Shown here one piece after another: positions 1 through 11,043 of a stretch of DNA of 64,000 nt (positions are counted from its first letter, which is position 1; every line of letters starts with the position of its first letter). The translations under genes were made by a program, and so were the position numbers. The DNA comes from Zygnema cylindricum (Eukaryota > Streptophyta > Zygnematophyceae > Zygnematales > Zygnemataceae), in the NCBI GenBank assembly GCA_037447655.1, contig JBBHKE010001935.1, positions 310,701 through 374,700 on the forward strand, written 5' to 3'. The notes beneath the pieces were generated by a model that worked only from the letters and a program-made list of their open reading frames with translations, had not been told where the DNA came from and searched no databases.

Positions 1-55
1 CAATTTTATTTGACACGTTGCATATTTTATTCCGGGTGCACGAAACTAAATTTTC

Positions 56-967
56 TTGACACTTTTTCTCTTGGTATCGGACAACAAAAAGTGTGCTTTC
101 AGAGGTAAGAGGGATCCACTTGAGGCTGGGTGGATCATAAAATCAGGGGCCTCAATGCATATGTGCAAGGATAAGAGGTGGTTTACTAAATTAAGAAAAT
201 TTCCAACAGTTGAGATAGAGTATGGAGATGGTAGAGTAGAAACCACAAGTGTTGTTGGATCGGTTGATTTAAAAGTTCTAGTTGATGGAAAAGCTTCAAT
301 TGTAACACTCTCACATGTTCTTTACATTCCACAGCTTAGCAAGAATCTAGTCTCTAGAGCTGTTTTAGATGAAAAAGAGTTCGAAACAGGAACTAAGAAA
401 GGAATCTTCACAGCTAGCTTTGATAATCAGGTTTATTTCATAGCTGAAAAAGGAAGTCAAGGAATGTTCAGAATTGTACTTTGCGATGAAAATGGTAGTC
501 TCTACTCGTGTGGAAGTAATTTGATGCTTTGACACAAGAGGTTGGGGCATGTGAATCTAGATAGATTAAATAAAATGAAGAAAAAGGGAATAGTGGATGG
601 AATTGAGTTTGGAGATGATGAGACCTCAGATGGTTGTAGTGGATGTGCCCAAGGGAAGATTCATAGACTTCCATTTCCAAAGGAATCCACATTTAGAATA
701 GAGAAAGCATTAGATCTAGTTCACAGTGATGATTGGGGAACAACTAGGTATGTTTCACATGGGGGGAAAAGATGGATGTTAACCATTACAGATGATTGGT
801 CTAAATACATTAAGGTATATTTTCTTAGACATAAGTCAAAAGTACTAAGATGTTTCAAAAAATACAAAGTATGGAGTGAAAAATTACATGAAACCTCAAT
901 AAAAGAGATACGAAGTGATAATGGGAAAGAATACACCTCAAAGGAATTTGAAGTATTTCTTAAATAA
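56..967 (+). pseudogene. Copia-1 protease, GAG-pre-integrase and integrase core (broken)
   Basis: The first piece (56-532) carries the aspartic protease region. The active-site motif reads WIIKSGASMHM, where copia proteases have DSGA, so the catalytic Asp is now Lys. The second piece (from about 542) starts with the GAG-pre-integrase motif GHVNLDRLNKM and its CSGCAQGK cysteine pair. The integrase core follows, with VHSDDWG (first Asp) and IRSDNGKEY (second Asp). A stop near 532 and another at 965 interrupt the frame. Homology to copia pol is clear; function is lost. Confidence 0.9.
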
Positions 968-1805
968 GTAGGAATCCATCATGAGAAAACTAATCCTTAT
1001 AATCCGGAACAAAATGGAGTAGCAAAAAGAGTGAATAGAACTTTATGAGATATGTCCTGAAGTATGCAAACTGATAAAAGAATATGATTGCAATTTTGGG
1101 TTGTGTCTATGAACTATGCTAACTTCATCAAAAATAGACTGCTAACTTCGGCAAATAAGGAGGTAACTCCGTATGAAAGGTGGACGGGAAGAAAAGCATA
1201 TTTGTCTAGTTTGAGAGTGTTTGAAAGTCAAGTCTACAGTTTGGATTACGATAAGACTAAATAGAAGTTAGAGGAAAGAGGGAAACCACGATATCTTGTA
1301 GGATATGATGAGAGCACAAAAGGATATCGAATGTATGACTTGAAAAAAAAAATATATCATTTTGGTAAAACACATAGTGTTGATGAATGAAGTAAAGTCT
1401 ATTGATCCATTCAAATATAACAAAAAATTCAAAATCAGATTTGAATCGGGTCAGTATTCTGACTTTAACTTGGGAAATGAAGAGAAGGAAGACGGGGAGA
1501 AGGAAAAATCTGCAGATATACCAAAGGAGAAAGACGAAAAAACAACATCCGAGGTAACACCACAATACAAAATGGAAACTGACGAGGAACTTGATGAAAC
1601 ATTGGAATCGGAAGATAGGGGAGATGAAAATCTTCCTAAACAAAACCCGAGGATGCTTTCCATACCGGCGCCAGATTTTGAAGGGGGAAAAACAAGTAGT
1701 AAACGGTTTCAAAAAAGACATGTAAATAACAAACTTAAGAAAAGATGTAAAGATGTCTCACCCATAAGAACCTCAGACATACTTCGAGGCCATAAATACC
1801 CTTGA
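968..1805 (+). pseudogene. Copia-1 integrase C-terminal part and acidic linker (broken)
   Basis: After the stop at 965, integrase homology continues (YNPEQNGVAKRVNRTL near 995-1045). Copia has VAER at this place, so the catalytic Glu reads as Lys here. Another stop follows at once. The post-integrase piece YERWTGRKAY is readable near 1172-1200. Positions 1362-1805 hold an acidic, Lys/Glu-rich linker of 147 codons that joins integrase to reverse transcriptase in this family; copia-A has a similar linker at 11153-11449. Confidence 0.8.
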
Positions 1806-3215
1806 AAGCAGCCGGTGGATCACTGCCATCAATGAAGAAATGACCTCTATCATGGAAGCCAATACATGGGAGTTGGTATATTGTCCATCGGACATAAAAC
1901 CGATTGTATGTATGTTGGTTTTTAATCTTAAACTAAACCCAAATAATACCATTGAAAGATATAAGGTTAGGTTGGTAGCTAAAGGTTATACTCAAACAGA
2001 AGGAATAAACTATAAAGAAACCTTTGCACCCGTAGTCAGATTCCCTTCTATCATAATCCTCTTAAATTTAGCCGCAGCAAAGGATATGGAAATACACCAG
2101 CAGGATATTAAGACCGCCTTCTTTCACGGAGAGTTGGAAAAAAAAATCTACATGAGGCAACCGGAAGGATTCGTGGAAAGTGGATAGGAAAGCAAGGTGT
2201 GCAAACTGATAAAATCACTTTATGGCCTTAAGCAAGCCCTCGGCAATGAAACATAAAATTGGAAAAAAATTTGACAAGTTTGGGATACATTAGAATAAGT
2301 TTAGATCACTCTATATATATATATATGAGGATGAAATTGGAGTGATATTTATTGCTATTTATGTTGATGGTTTGTTAGTCTTAAGCAAGTCCTTAGATAA
2401 CATTAACAAACTCAAACAGATCCGAGAAGTCGGTTTGACATGAAAGATCTCGACGAAGCAAAATACATTTTGGGGATTCAAATCGAGAGGGATAGAGGGA
2501 ATAGAATTATAAGACTCACTCAGAAAGAAGCTATTGATAATATGCCAGAAAGATTTCATATGGAGAAAGCAAATGGGTGTACCACTCCCATGGATCTAAA
2601 AAAAGTATCAGAGGGGAGTGAAGAGGGAGGGATATTGATTTTTAATGATAAGATGGATGAGGAAGAAAAGAGTTTTATGGAAGGAATTCCTTATAGGCAA
2701 ATTGTAGGCAGTTTAATTTACTTTATGAGTTGTACACGTCCAGACATAGCTGCGGCTGTAGGCGTTCTCAGTAGAAGTCTAAATGAACATAAGAAAAGAG
2801 ACTGGGAAGCAGCCAAAAGAGTGATGAGGTATTTGGTGGGAACAAGGGAATTATGGTTGCATTTGGGAGGGGAGCACACTGACATCACCACTTGGAGTGA
2901 TGCCATTTATGGGGATGTGCCTTTGAGACGATGTACAACAAGATATGTGTTGCAAATTGGGTGTGCTGCATACTGTTGGAGTAGCAAATATCAGAAAGTA
3001 GTTGCTCAGTCCACTATGGAGGGTGAATACATGGATGTGCTGCCACTAAAGAATTAATGTGGGTAAAATCTCTACTTAAAGAACTTGGGTTCGTGAAATC
3101 TTAGACTCACAATGTCTTTTGTGATAATCAAGCTCCTATCTCTATCCCTGCTAATCCAAAACACCATTTCAAAGCTAAACATATGGATATAAGACTAAGC
3201 TTTGTCAAAGAGAAG
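1806..3215 (+). pseudogene. Copia-1 reverse transcriptase and RNase H (broken)
   Basis: The reverse transcriptase starts with VRLVAKGYTQTEGINYKETFAPV (about 1960-2030) and QQDIKTAFFHGELE. A stop near 2187 breaks it. SLYGLKQA follows near 2218. The catalytic YVDD box reads YVDG near 2360, so the second Asp is missing. The RNase H region is readable in 2440-3057, with WSDAIYGDVPLRR and AQSTMEGEYM, and resumes in another frame to about 3215. The order and motifs fit a Ty1/copia polymerase; several frameshifts make it inactive. Confidence 0.9.
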
Positions 3216-3272
3216 GTAGTCGTGGATTTCTACAAACAACCCCACTTTTGGACTGATGGAACTTGACCCTTG
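3216..3272. repeat. Fragment of a Harbinger-like terminal inverted repeat
   Basis: The sequence ends in TGGAACTTGACCC followed by TTG. It resembles the right end of the complete element at 5462-6881, which reads TGGAACTTCACCC then TTA, and it shares the preceding acaaacaacc-cactttt stretch. It abuts the truncated end of copia-1. Only one end is seen, so this is a fragment. Confidence 0.4.
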
Positions 3273-3308
3273 GACGATCGTCTAACGATTGAAGGTTTTG
3301 GGGTACAG

Positions 3309-3665
3309 CACACCGCCAATCGTTGTTAGCGTTATGAACGCTATATTGGCACCCCCAAATTTTGACCCCAAAACCTGAAATAGAATTAATAAAATTATTT
3401 ATTTTTTTACGTTAATTAAGGTTCTGGTGAATTAGCGTTAATTATTATAATTTGTGGTCTTCTTAAATGATGTGGTGTACAAAAGTGTTTGTCTGTACAA
3501 AATGGTATTTTGTTAAGTAAAAAAGTAAAAAATGTGGACTAAAATAATGGCGATCGCACGTAAAACCGGCTCAGAATAAAATGTAGAATGAAATCGTACC
3601 TATTTTAGTGTAAAAATATTGACCACGCATTAAATATACGGGAAAAAACCCAAATTAGGGTTCTT
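3309..3665. repeat. R-family repeat, left half
   Basis: This stretch aligns by eye with 5122-5461. Both share a CCAAATTTTGA block, a T-run followed by ACGTTA, a GTTAAGTAAAAAAGTA-like block and a CAAATTAG block. Its outer end (CACCGCCAATCG) resembles the TATACCGTGAATCG end of the copy at 5122. No coding capacity is seen. I interpret it as half of a small terminal-inverted-repeat element. Confidence 0.45.
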
Positions 3666-4599
3666 TCGCATGTGCTAAAGTTAAAGTTATTTTTTTTTCA
3701 TTTTCCTCTATAACTTAGAAAAAAACAAGAAAATATGTAGCCGTACAAGTTGAAAATTGAAATTACCACCGTACAAGTTGCGTTACCTTGAAACTTTATA
3801 TGTACTGTAGTTTTTCGTCTAGCGTGTTTCGAACCGCTTTCGCATCCTTCCAACTCATCTTCAAACTTTATATAAAATCACCTCGAGAGGTGATTTTAAA
3901 TAAAGTTCCATGAGGTGAGCGAATAGGCAGATGCTGTCGCACGTGTCTAAAGTTTTTGACAATTTTTGTGCGCGAAGTACCAACAAAAAAAAACCCATTG
4001 CACGTTTCCAGCCTGTGGGTGATTTTTTTCCGTGCATTTTTTTCCGTACAAGGGGCCGTGGAAGGGGTCTCGACCAACGGACGCCATTTTGCAAAAGCGA
4101 AGTCCGTGAAAACGCATCTCTCTCTCTCCCTCTCCCAAACGTCAATAGTGGTATCAAATGAAAGATCTCTCAAAATGATTTCTTTTTACTATCTTTGGGC
4201 GTATTTTTATGGCAACTAGAGTGAGAAAATACTAAAGACAAAATTGGAAAACCATGGTGGAAAATTTTAAATTTGTGATGTCAACGATGTCATAATTTGA
4301 GCATGACGTGAAAATGTAACACCTTAAACATTTACAATGTCACACATAGCTAGATGTCTATAACCGTGGCTATTTTGTAAACGTCATCAATTGTCGCGAG
4401 TTTTGTAGTCGTCTACAACCGTCACAAATTACACCCATGTCTACATCCGTCACAATTTATAGTAATGATTTTATTTCTTTGCATACGAATGCTTTGGAAA
4501 TAGAATGGAGAATGATCTTTCAAAACAAAGTTAGAAGACTAAATTTTCGGTTACATGAGAAAGTACCCTTAGAGTTATGAATAAATTAGAGTAAAAAGA
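3666..4599. other. No gene recognised; AT-rich, with one short palindrome
   Basis: No conserved protein or RNA gene is visible. Positions about 3868-3891 form a palindrome with 11-bp arms (AAAATCACCTC and its complement) around a 2-bp centre. Short open frames on both strands around 3930-4220 overlap one another and lack codon structure. The stretch lies between two R-family halves and is probably old repeat sequence. Confidence 0.5.
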
Positions 4600-4808
4600 C
4601 GCGACGGTGTAATATTTGTCAGATTTTGTATTTCTACCTATTTTTATCTAAAGATCCTGATGGTAGATCCGTTGTACCCAAATCAGCGTTATGGATTAAT
4701 TAGAGCAAACTTCTTTTTTTGAAATCTTGAAAAACTCAAATTAGCGTTAATAACGGTAATTAATTTTTACCCTAATAATTTTTAAACGCTAATAAAGATT
4801 GCGTTGTA
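4600..4808. repeat. R-family repeat, right half
   Basis: It aligns by eye with 30950-31170 and 6885-7013: a TTGTCAGATTTTGTA block, CCCAAATCAGCGTTATGGA, TTTTTTTGAAA, then an end resembling GATT(C/G)-CGGTGTA. This copy lacks the Harbinger-like insertion of the 5122-7013 copy and so shows an empty target site (GCGTTATGG). Confidence 0.45.
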
Positions 4809-5121
4809 CCGTTTAGATCCAGCACAGGTGATGTAAGACAAATGACCTATATTATTTTTCGTAAGCTAATAGCTCATTGTGACATCACCTGCCAAGCATC
4901 GACCCGATGCGCATTTCCATTCACGCCGATACGACACGATACTTAGTACCTCGTAAGGTCGCAAGTTTATGAAAACAAACAAGTTTAAATGAAATGACTG
5001 CTGACTACAACTAGATTTGCTCAAGGTCTTTACAATGTCTACGATTCGTCGGTTTTCAAAATACAGTACTACAATTCGTCGGTTTTCAAACTACAGTACT
5101 GTACCGTATAGTACAATATAG
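4809..5121. other. No gene recognised
   Basis: Short AT-rich spacer with a direct repeat of ACAATTCGTCGGTTTTCAAA (about 5041-5090) and several GTAC-containing words. No coding or RNA feature is supported. Confidence 0.5.
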
Positions 5122-7013
5122 TATACCGTGAATCGTAATTCGAGTTATATACGCTAATTGCGTCACCCCAAATTTTGAGACTATCACTATAAATAGAGTA
5201 CATTATTCTATTTTTTTTTTTTACGTTATTAAAGGTACTTTTTGAATAAGCGTTAATAACTATAATACAGTGGCGTACGGTCGGTGTCTGACCGTGCAAA
5301 ACTGTACTTTATTAAGTAAAAAAGTACAAATATACGTTTAAACAAACGGCGTATAGAAACGTCATAATGACGTGAAACTGTACGTTTTGCCAGATTATGT
5401 ACTTGTACTTAATTTACAGTGGATATATTCAACGCCCAGATTTACGCCTAAATTAGAGTTAGGGTGAAGTTCCAGTAGGACATTCTATAATTATACGGCC
5501 AAGATTACAAAATGCTACAATTTGAACGAAGTTCCATTGCATAAATTTTGTAATACACGTGTTAGCAAAAGAGTGGTGCTACGTAGCTACAAATTTGATT
5601 TTGAAAATCGTCAATGATTTTTACACCGACCAAAAATCTTCTTTTGCGTACCATGTATGTGCGTACCAGGTCATAATACAACACAACTTTTGTACTCTTT
5701 GCAGACGCTTTGTCAGATACCACCTCATTTTTTGAGCACTAGTAAATCAACGCCCGTTACACGGGCATGGACCGCATGCCCGTTTATCATGCCCTTTTAT
5801 CATGCATGTTACACGCGCATGGACCATGTCATGTTTATCAAAATGTCTTAGTACTATTGTACTATTCAAGTTGTCTGTACGGATTTATGTAGACGCGACC
5901 CAAATCAACACAACGACTGACGTATGAGGATTTTTCTTTGCTAACGTCAACAAACGGGTAACTTTTAAAGTACTCCCTTGGCAATCGTTCTTGACCGTCA
6001 GATCTTGGCTGCTCGTAAAGCCGCCACGTGCAATAACGAGTCTTCAACTGTTAATCATATTCGTGACGGTCCGATTATAGGATGTTGGCAGTTCAGAAGC
6101 TAGCCGTCCTTTTCAACAAAGTACGATTTCGTGTCGTAAATTATTTGCTCGATATTCATTTCATTTTCAATCCATATTCATTGACAGAATCGAGCAGCCA
6201 AGATGTGACGGTCTAGAACGATTGCCGAGGGAGTACTTTGAACGCTACCCATTTGTTGATGTTAGCAAAAAGACAAAGGTACCCGTTTGCCGACGTAGGC
6301 CGAGGGGCAGCGCTACCATTTTGCTGACGTCGGCAAGGGGACATGCCGTTTACGGGTGCAGACGGACGGAAAGTCAACCTATTTAAAGGTTTTCTTACGG
6401 ACAACCAAAGGTCTATAATTTATATAAAGATTCTTGTTTTTACGCGTGGCGAATGAGCGTTTCCAGAAATAGTGTGACGAATAGGCGCTAGCAAAAATTA
6501 CGTGATATAAGTGCGTTACGATATTTCGAATGTATTTTTTGCTGGATTTTTGTATTCGTGTATCATGTGCGATTTTTTTTATTTCCGTTGGTTGCCATCT
6601 TGACACGTACGCTCATTATCCAACGTGTCGCGGCTCAAATTTTGCTGTAATTGGTGATGAACCTCGCGAGGTATATCACCAATTATAAAAACCTTTCAAA
6701 GCGAATGCTTCGCGAAAAAATATCTAACGGTCATTGTTAACTCCCATACATTTAGAGAAAATTGACAAGATTCTCTCTAATGTTTTTTTCTAGATAAAAA
6801 CAAAATAAGAAGTACCACTTAGTACGGAGAGGTCTGAATTTATGTAAACAACCTCACTTTTCGTCTAATGGAACTTCACCCTTATTGATAAATTAGAGTG
6901 AATTTCCTTTTTGAAAAAGTTTTATCACACAAATTAGAGTTTATAACTCTAATTATTTTTTCTACTATTTTTACCCTAATTTTTTCTTTACTCAAATTAT
7001 GATTCGCAGTGTA
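5122..7013. repeat. R-family TIR element interrupted by a Harbinger-like insertion
   Basis: The left part (5122-5461) and right part (6885-7013) together match the R family. The left end reads TATACCGTGAATCG and the complement of the right end reads TACACTGCGAATCA. About 470 bp remain without the insertion. The junctions carry TTA on both sides of the inserted element, and the copies at 4600 and 30950 show the uninterrupted order. It looks like a MITE; its superfamily is not determined. Confidence 0.5.
5462..6881. mobile_element. H1: PIF/Harbinger-like non-autonomous element
   Basis: The ends are inverted repeats: GGGTGAAGTTCCAGTAG on the left and CTAATGGAACTTCACCC on the right. TTA flanks both sides (5459-5461 and 6882-6884). 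A 3-bp TTA duplication and ends starting with GG are typical of PIF/Harbinger. No transposase frame is present, so it would have been moved in trans. An internal inverted repeat of about 65 bp (about 5937-6003 against 6209-6275) lies near the centre. The element sits inside an R-family repeat. Confidence 0.7.
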
Positions 7014-7737
7014 CTGTACTTTTAGTATGGATTTTGTCGTGCGATCATAATTTTTTTCAACATTTCTATCATTTGAACGTTTTTGTTTTTTCCTTTTTTC
7101 CCACCGGTTTTGTACCTTTGATGGTTTTTCCTAATGTTGTGTATCAGTAAAGATTTGCCGATAAGCGATATGGGTCTTTTTTTGGGTAGCCGATAATCGA
7201 TATACGGTACGATATGCCGTTATCGGCGTTATCGTCGATAAATAACCGATATTTATCTGTTATTATCGGCGATAACACCGATTCGATAACTATCGGCGAT
7301 ATTTGTACGGACCGTACAGATAAATGTACAGTCAGTACACTCAACTATACATGGTAGTCCCCAGACGCGCCGCAGACCCCCTTCCCCCCGATTTCGGTGA
7401 AAAATTGCGATATTTCTTTATTTATTTGTAATTTAATGGGGTTTTACTTGGGTACCCATTTTAGAATGTCCTTTTGACAGGTATTTTTTTATAAATGGCA
7501 GTTAATGGCGGCAGTCTGACAAATTTGTTTGTCTGCTTTGTTCGTTTGTTCATCTAGTTTTCGAAAAAAGTTAGATTTTACAAATTTACAATGTAATTTT
7601 TTTTTTTCGTTTTGGTTACTATAATTATAGAACTATAAAGTACTATTTTTAATTTGTCAACGTTTATGTGCCGCGCTATCCGTATAAAATTTCAGAGCAC
7701 GGAACAAATTCTTACATGTGGCATACCACGCTATATA

Positions 7738-8682
7738 TGTTGAAAATGGGTATTTTATATTCTATCTTTTTTTGTCTATGGTTATTCTATAGTTCTCATA
7801 CTTGTTGTAGTCACTGAGAACTGGCAAGCAGCCATGAGAACTGGCAGGCAGCCAAGGGTGTCTCCGGCATATAAGATGACAGGCTTAAGAAGCCCCTCCA
7901 AAAGATAGCTTGCCAACAACTTATGACCTCCCACATAATAGGTGTATGGCGTAGCCGTTAGACTTATCCAATAGGTTTTGATGAAGCATTGCGTACGTTG
8001 TATGTGATAAGTATTTAAATAGTGACGTGACGACTCATACGAAACAAAATGAACGTGAAACGTACAATACTACACGAAATACTATACTATACGAAACGAC
8101 ATTTAATTTTCAACGGACGAAATCAAATGTCGTTCGCGATCAACGGCTCGCAGAAGAGCCAAAATTCTAGAGTGGACATTTGGCGGTTTGCTAGCCAATG
8201 TCGGGGGACAACAGGTGGCGCGATTTGGTTGGACAACGGATATTACGGGGGGTAACTATAGCTCAAGAACTAACACGCGACAGCGGAGCGGTCATGTCAT
8301 ACTATGGCCGTACAACAAGAACACCGGTACCTGTACCTTCTTGTACCTTACATTCATTTGATTGGTTAGGGTACACTAGTAGTATGTTTAGAGAGGGAGC
8401 TTAGGACTTAAAAACAATTAAGGTAGCCGCCTCTCTCCCAAAGTGCTTCTGTATTTATAGGCCATCTTTGGCCGAACATAACTTAATGCTCGGGTGAGCA
8501 ATTTGAGTTATTCTTTTTGTTGCACACTCAAGGGAGTCTATGCTACACATGCGTGTATCAGTCAGAGTTTTTTCGTGCTAGAGTGGTATTTGTTCATTGC
8601 CAAAGTCAAAAGTGCAAATATTATCCTAGAGGCTTCATGTAAGCTATACATTCTTTGGACCAATGGAGGTCACGGAATTGAA
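7738..8682 (+). repeat. Copia-A 5' LTR
   Basis: It starts TGTTGAAAATGG and matches 27697-28626 nearly throughout, including the block GGTAGCCGCCTCTCTC and the closing CCAATGGAGGTCAC. The end is set by the 3' copy, where TTACA is followed by the target duplication; here it gives ATTGAA at 8682. The gag start codon at 8663 therefore lies inside the LTR, 20 nt before its end. Confidence 0.85.
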
Positions 8683-9830
8683 GTTTATGGGCCCACCCTC
8701 TAGGGTGCTAATTTCCAATGGAACCGGGTTCATATAATGGGAAACCATGATGAAGGGTGCATTGTTTGAAAAACGGCTATGGGGCATTGTGAGCGGTCGT
8801 GTGCGTCGACCAACTGCCAAATTGGGAGTTCCAGCAAGGTTTAGGGGATCTCGAATCACAAGAGGATCCGCGGAGGGAGAGGTGGTAGAGGATGTTGATG
8901 AAAGCATCTAGTCAGACACAGGGAAGGAAAAGGGGAAGGAGAAACTCACACCGATGGCTACTGGATCGGTTTCGGTAGGAGATGTTCACAAAACCGAGGC
9001 AAATGATACCGAAATCCGAGATTTCAACAACACCGTGGCGACTCGTTTTATTCTCGGGCGTCTCACTCAAGCACTGGAGCACTGGCTACACCTTATCTTC
9101 ATGTGGACAGTGCTGAAGAGTTGTGGGAGGCCCTTGTCAACATTTACAAGAGTGGGACCATTCAGCAGCAAAAGTTGGTTGATCAAAAGGTAGAGGCATA
9201 CATGTACAAAGGGGGAAAGATGTTAGACTTTTGTAATGACTAGGCCAGGTAATTTATGGAGTTGGAGAGTGCAGGAAAAAGGGAGACCAAGAAAGAGAAG
9301 GTGAATACTTTGTTGATGAAACTTCGAGATGATTATGAAAACATTGTTATTAGGTTTCAGGATTTGCCAGATCAACGATGGTTCTAGAATTCTGTTGTGG
9401 GGATGATTTTGGTCCAAGAATGCATAATTGAGTTTCGGAGAGGAGGAAAGAGTGTTCAAGCATTGGCTGCTAGAACTAACTAGGGGGATAAGGATTCACA
9501 AAAACCTTATGGAAACTTTGGTGGAGGAGGAAGAGGAAACCAATTGGACGCATCTAGATCGAGGCCTTTGAAGGGGCTCTGTCACTTTTGTAAGTATCCG
9601 TGACAATACATGGCGGAGTGTACTAAATTGGCAGAGCTCAGATTCAAAGAATAGCGGATCGAAAAACCAACCACAGGAAAGAAGAAGGCATATGTGGCAT
9701 CACAAGTCATGGGAGAGGATTCCGATAAGGATGATGGAGAACTCCTCCTCAACGAGGAGCTAGAGGTGAAAGGTGAGCCGGAGATTCCAACGAGGCAAAA
9801 GTGTATTTTCGGAGGAGTAAAAGAATCTCC
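8663..9830 (+). pseudogene. Copia-A gag (broken)
   Basis: The gag starts MEVTELKFMGPPSR in the LTR. Several frame pieces follow, including KVNTLLMKLRDDYENIV (about 9300-9350) and a Gly-rich linker. The zinc knuckle (about 9578-9620) reads CHFCKYP-stop-QYMAEC; the expected GH became a stop codon and Gln. Stops and frame changes occur throughout. The order of capsid-like region, Gly/Arg linker and CCHC knuckle fits a Ty1/copia gag, and copia-B has a close relative at 14404. Confidence 0.82.
8683..8697 (+). promoter_or_regulatory. Copia-A primer-binding site, half initiator tRNA-Met type
   Basis: GTTTATGGGCCCACC directly follows the LTR. It matches 14 of 15 bases of GGTTATGGGCCCACC, the complement of the anticodon-arm region of plant initiator tRNA-Met (from memory). 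Drosophila copia is known to use a 5'-half fragment of this tRNA as primer. The site lies in frame inside gag and encodes FMGPP. Confidence 0.75.
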
Positions 9831-11043
9831 TAGATAATGATGGAATATTGATTCAGAAGCCTTTATGAATATGTGTAGAGAAAAACCATTGTTTACGAAA
9901 ATGGGAAAGATCCCTAATGTAGAGATAGGGTATGGGGATGGGAGAATAGTAACCACTAATTTAGCGGGATCGGTGGATCTGAGAGTCTTAGTTGATGGAA
10001 AGGCATCCATAGTCACTTTCTCTGATGTTCTTTTTATCAAAGAGTTGAACAAGAATCTTATCTCTACTTCGGTATTAGATGATAAAGGCTTTGAGACTAG
10101 TACTAAGAAAGGAGTCTTTGTTGCTAACTATGAGAATGAAGTGTTCTTCACAGCTGAAAAAGGTAGCCAAGGAATTTTTAGGCTGAATTTGAGGAAAGGA
10201 ATGATGGTTCTTTAATATGCCGGTGTAATTGATTTAATGATGTGGCATAAAAGATAGGGACATGTGCATCTAGATAGATTGAAAGAAATGAAAAAAACGG
10301 GTGTAGTTGAGGGAATATATTTTGGAGACAATAAGACTTTGGATGATTGTAGTGTATATCCTTAAGGTATGGCCCACATATTGCCTTTTCCATAAACCAC
10401 AACATATAAGGGTGAAAAGGTGTTAGATCTAGTTCATACTAACATATTGGTACCGACCAAAGTGCCATCAGTTGGAGGAAAAAGATTTATGCTTACTATC
10501 ACTGATGATTGGTCTAGATACTCTAGAGTATATTTCTTGAAAAACAAATCTGAGGCTTCGGCTTACTTTAAAGAGTATAAAGCATTGAGCGAAAAGCTTC
10601 ATGAGACACCTATAAAGAGAGTGAGGAGTGATAATTGAGGGGAATTAACTTCTATTGAGTTTGAGAAGTTCTTCAAAGAGGAAGGGGTTCAACACCAAAA
10701 GATTGTTCCAAAGAATCCAAAACAAAACGGTGTAGCCGAGAGACTAAATCGGACAATAAGTGATAGTACCCGTAGTATGTTGTCGGATAAAAAGATAAGA
10801 AAACGTTTTTGGGCAGAAGCAATGAATTCTGCTAATTATCTCAAAAATACAGTCCTTACCTCGGCGGTAAAAGGACAAACACCTTATGAAAGATGGACCG
10901 GGAGAAAACCTAATATTTCACACTTAAAGGTTTTCAGAAATCAAGTGTTTAGTCTAAACACAGAAAAATCTTATTCGAATTTAGATTCTAGGGGAAAGCC
11001 AGGATACCTACTTGAGTATGATGAAAATGTACAAGGATATTGA
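9831..11043 (+). pseudogene. Copia-A protease and integrase (broken)
   Basis: The protease motif reads NIDSEAFMNM, keeping the catalytic Asp but changing the DSGA context. VDLRVLVDGKASIVTFSDVL follows, as in copia-1. The GAG-pre-integrase region (10233-10420) has several stops. The integrase starts LDLVHTNIL, where the first catalytic Asp is Asn, keeps RVRSDN (second Asp) before a stop, and keeps GVAERLNR with the catalytic Glu near 10730. The post-integrase piece TPYERWTGRKPN ends at a stop near 11043. Confidence 0.85.

Larger units (their letters stand above)
1..3225 (+). mobile_element. Copia-1: decayed, truncated Ty1/copia retrotransposon
   Basis: Pol domains follow in copia order on the plus strand: protease, GAG-pre-integrase, integrase, reverse transcriptase, RNase H. 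The gag and 5' LTR lie outside the window. The 3' end stops soon after the RNase H tail (AKHMDIRLSFVKEK near 3178-3219) and runs into a Harbinger-like end, so there is no 3' LTR. Many stops and frameshifts interrupt the reading frame, and catalytic residues are lost in protease, integrase and reverse transcriptase. The proteins resemble copia-A of this window, so both belong to one family or to close families. It cannot be an active copy. Confidence 0.92.

Noticed and set aside
3861-4219. Several overlapping frames on both strands
   Set aside because: Mutually overlapping, no motif, no splice structure, and surrounded by repeats.
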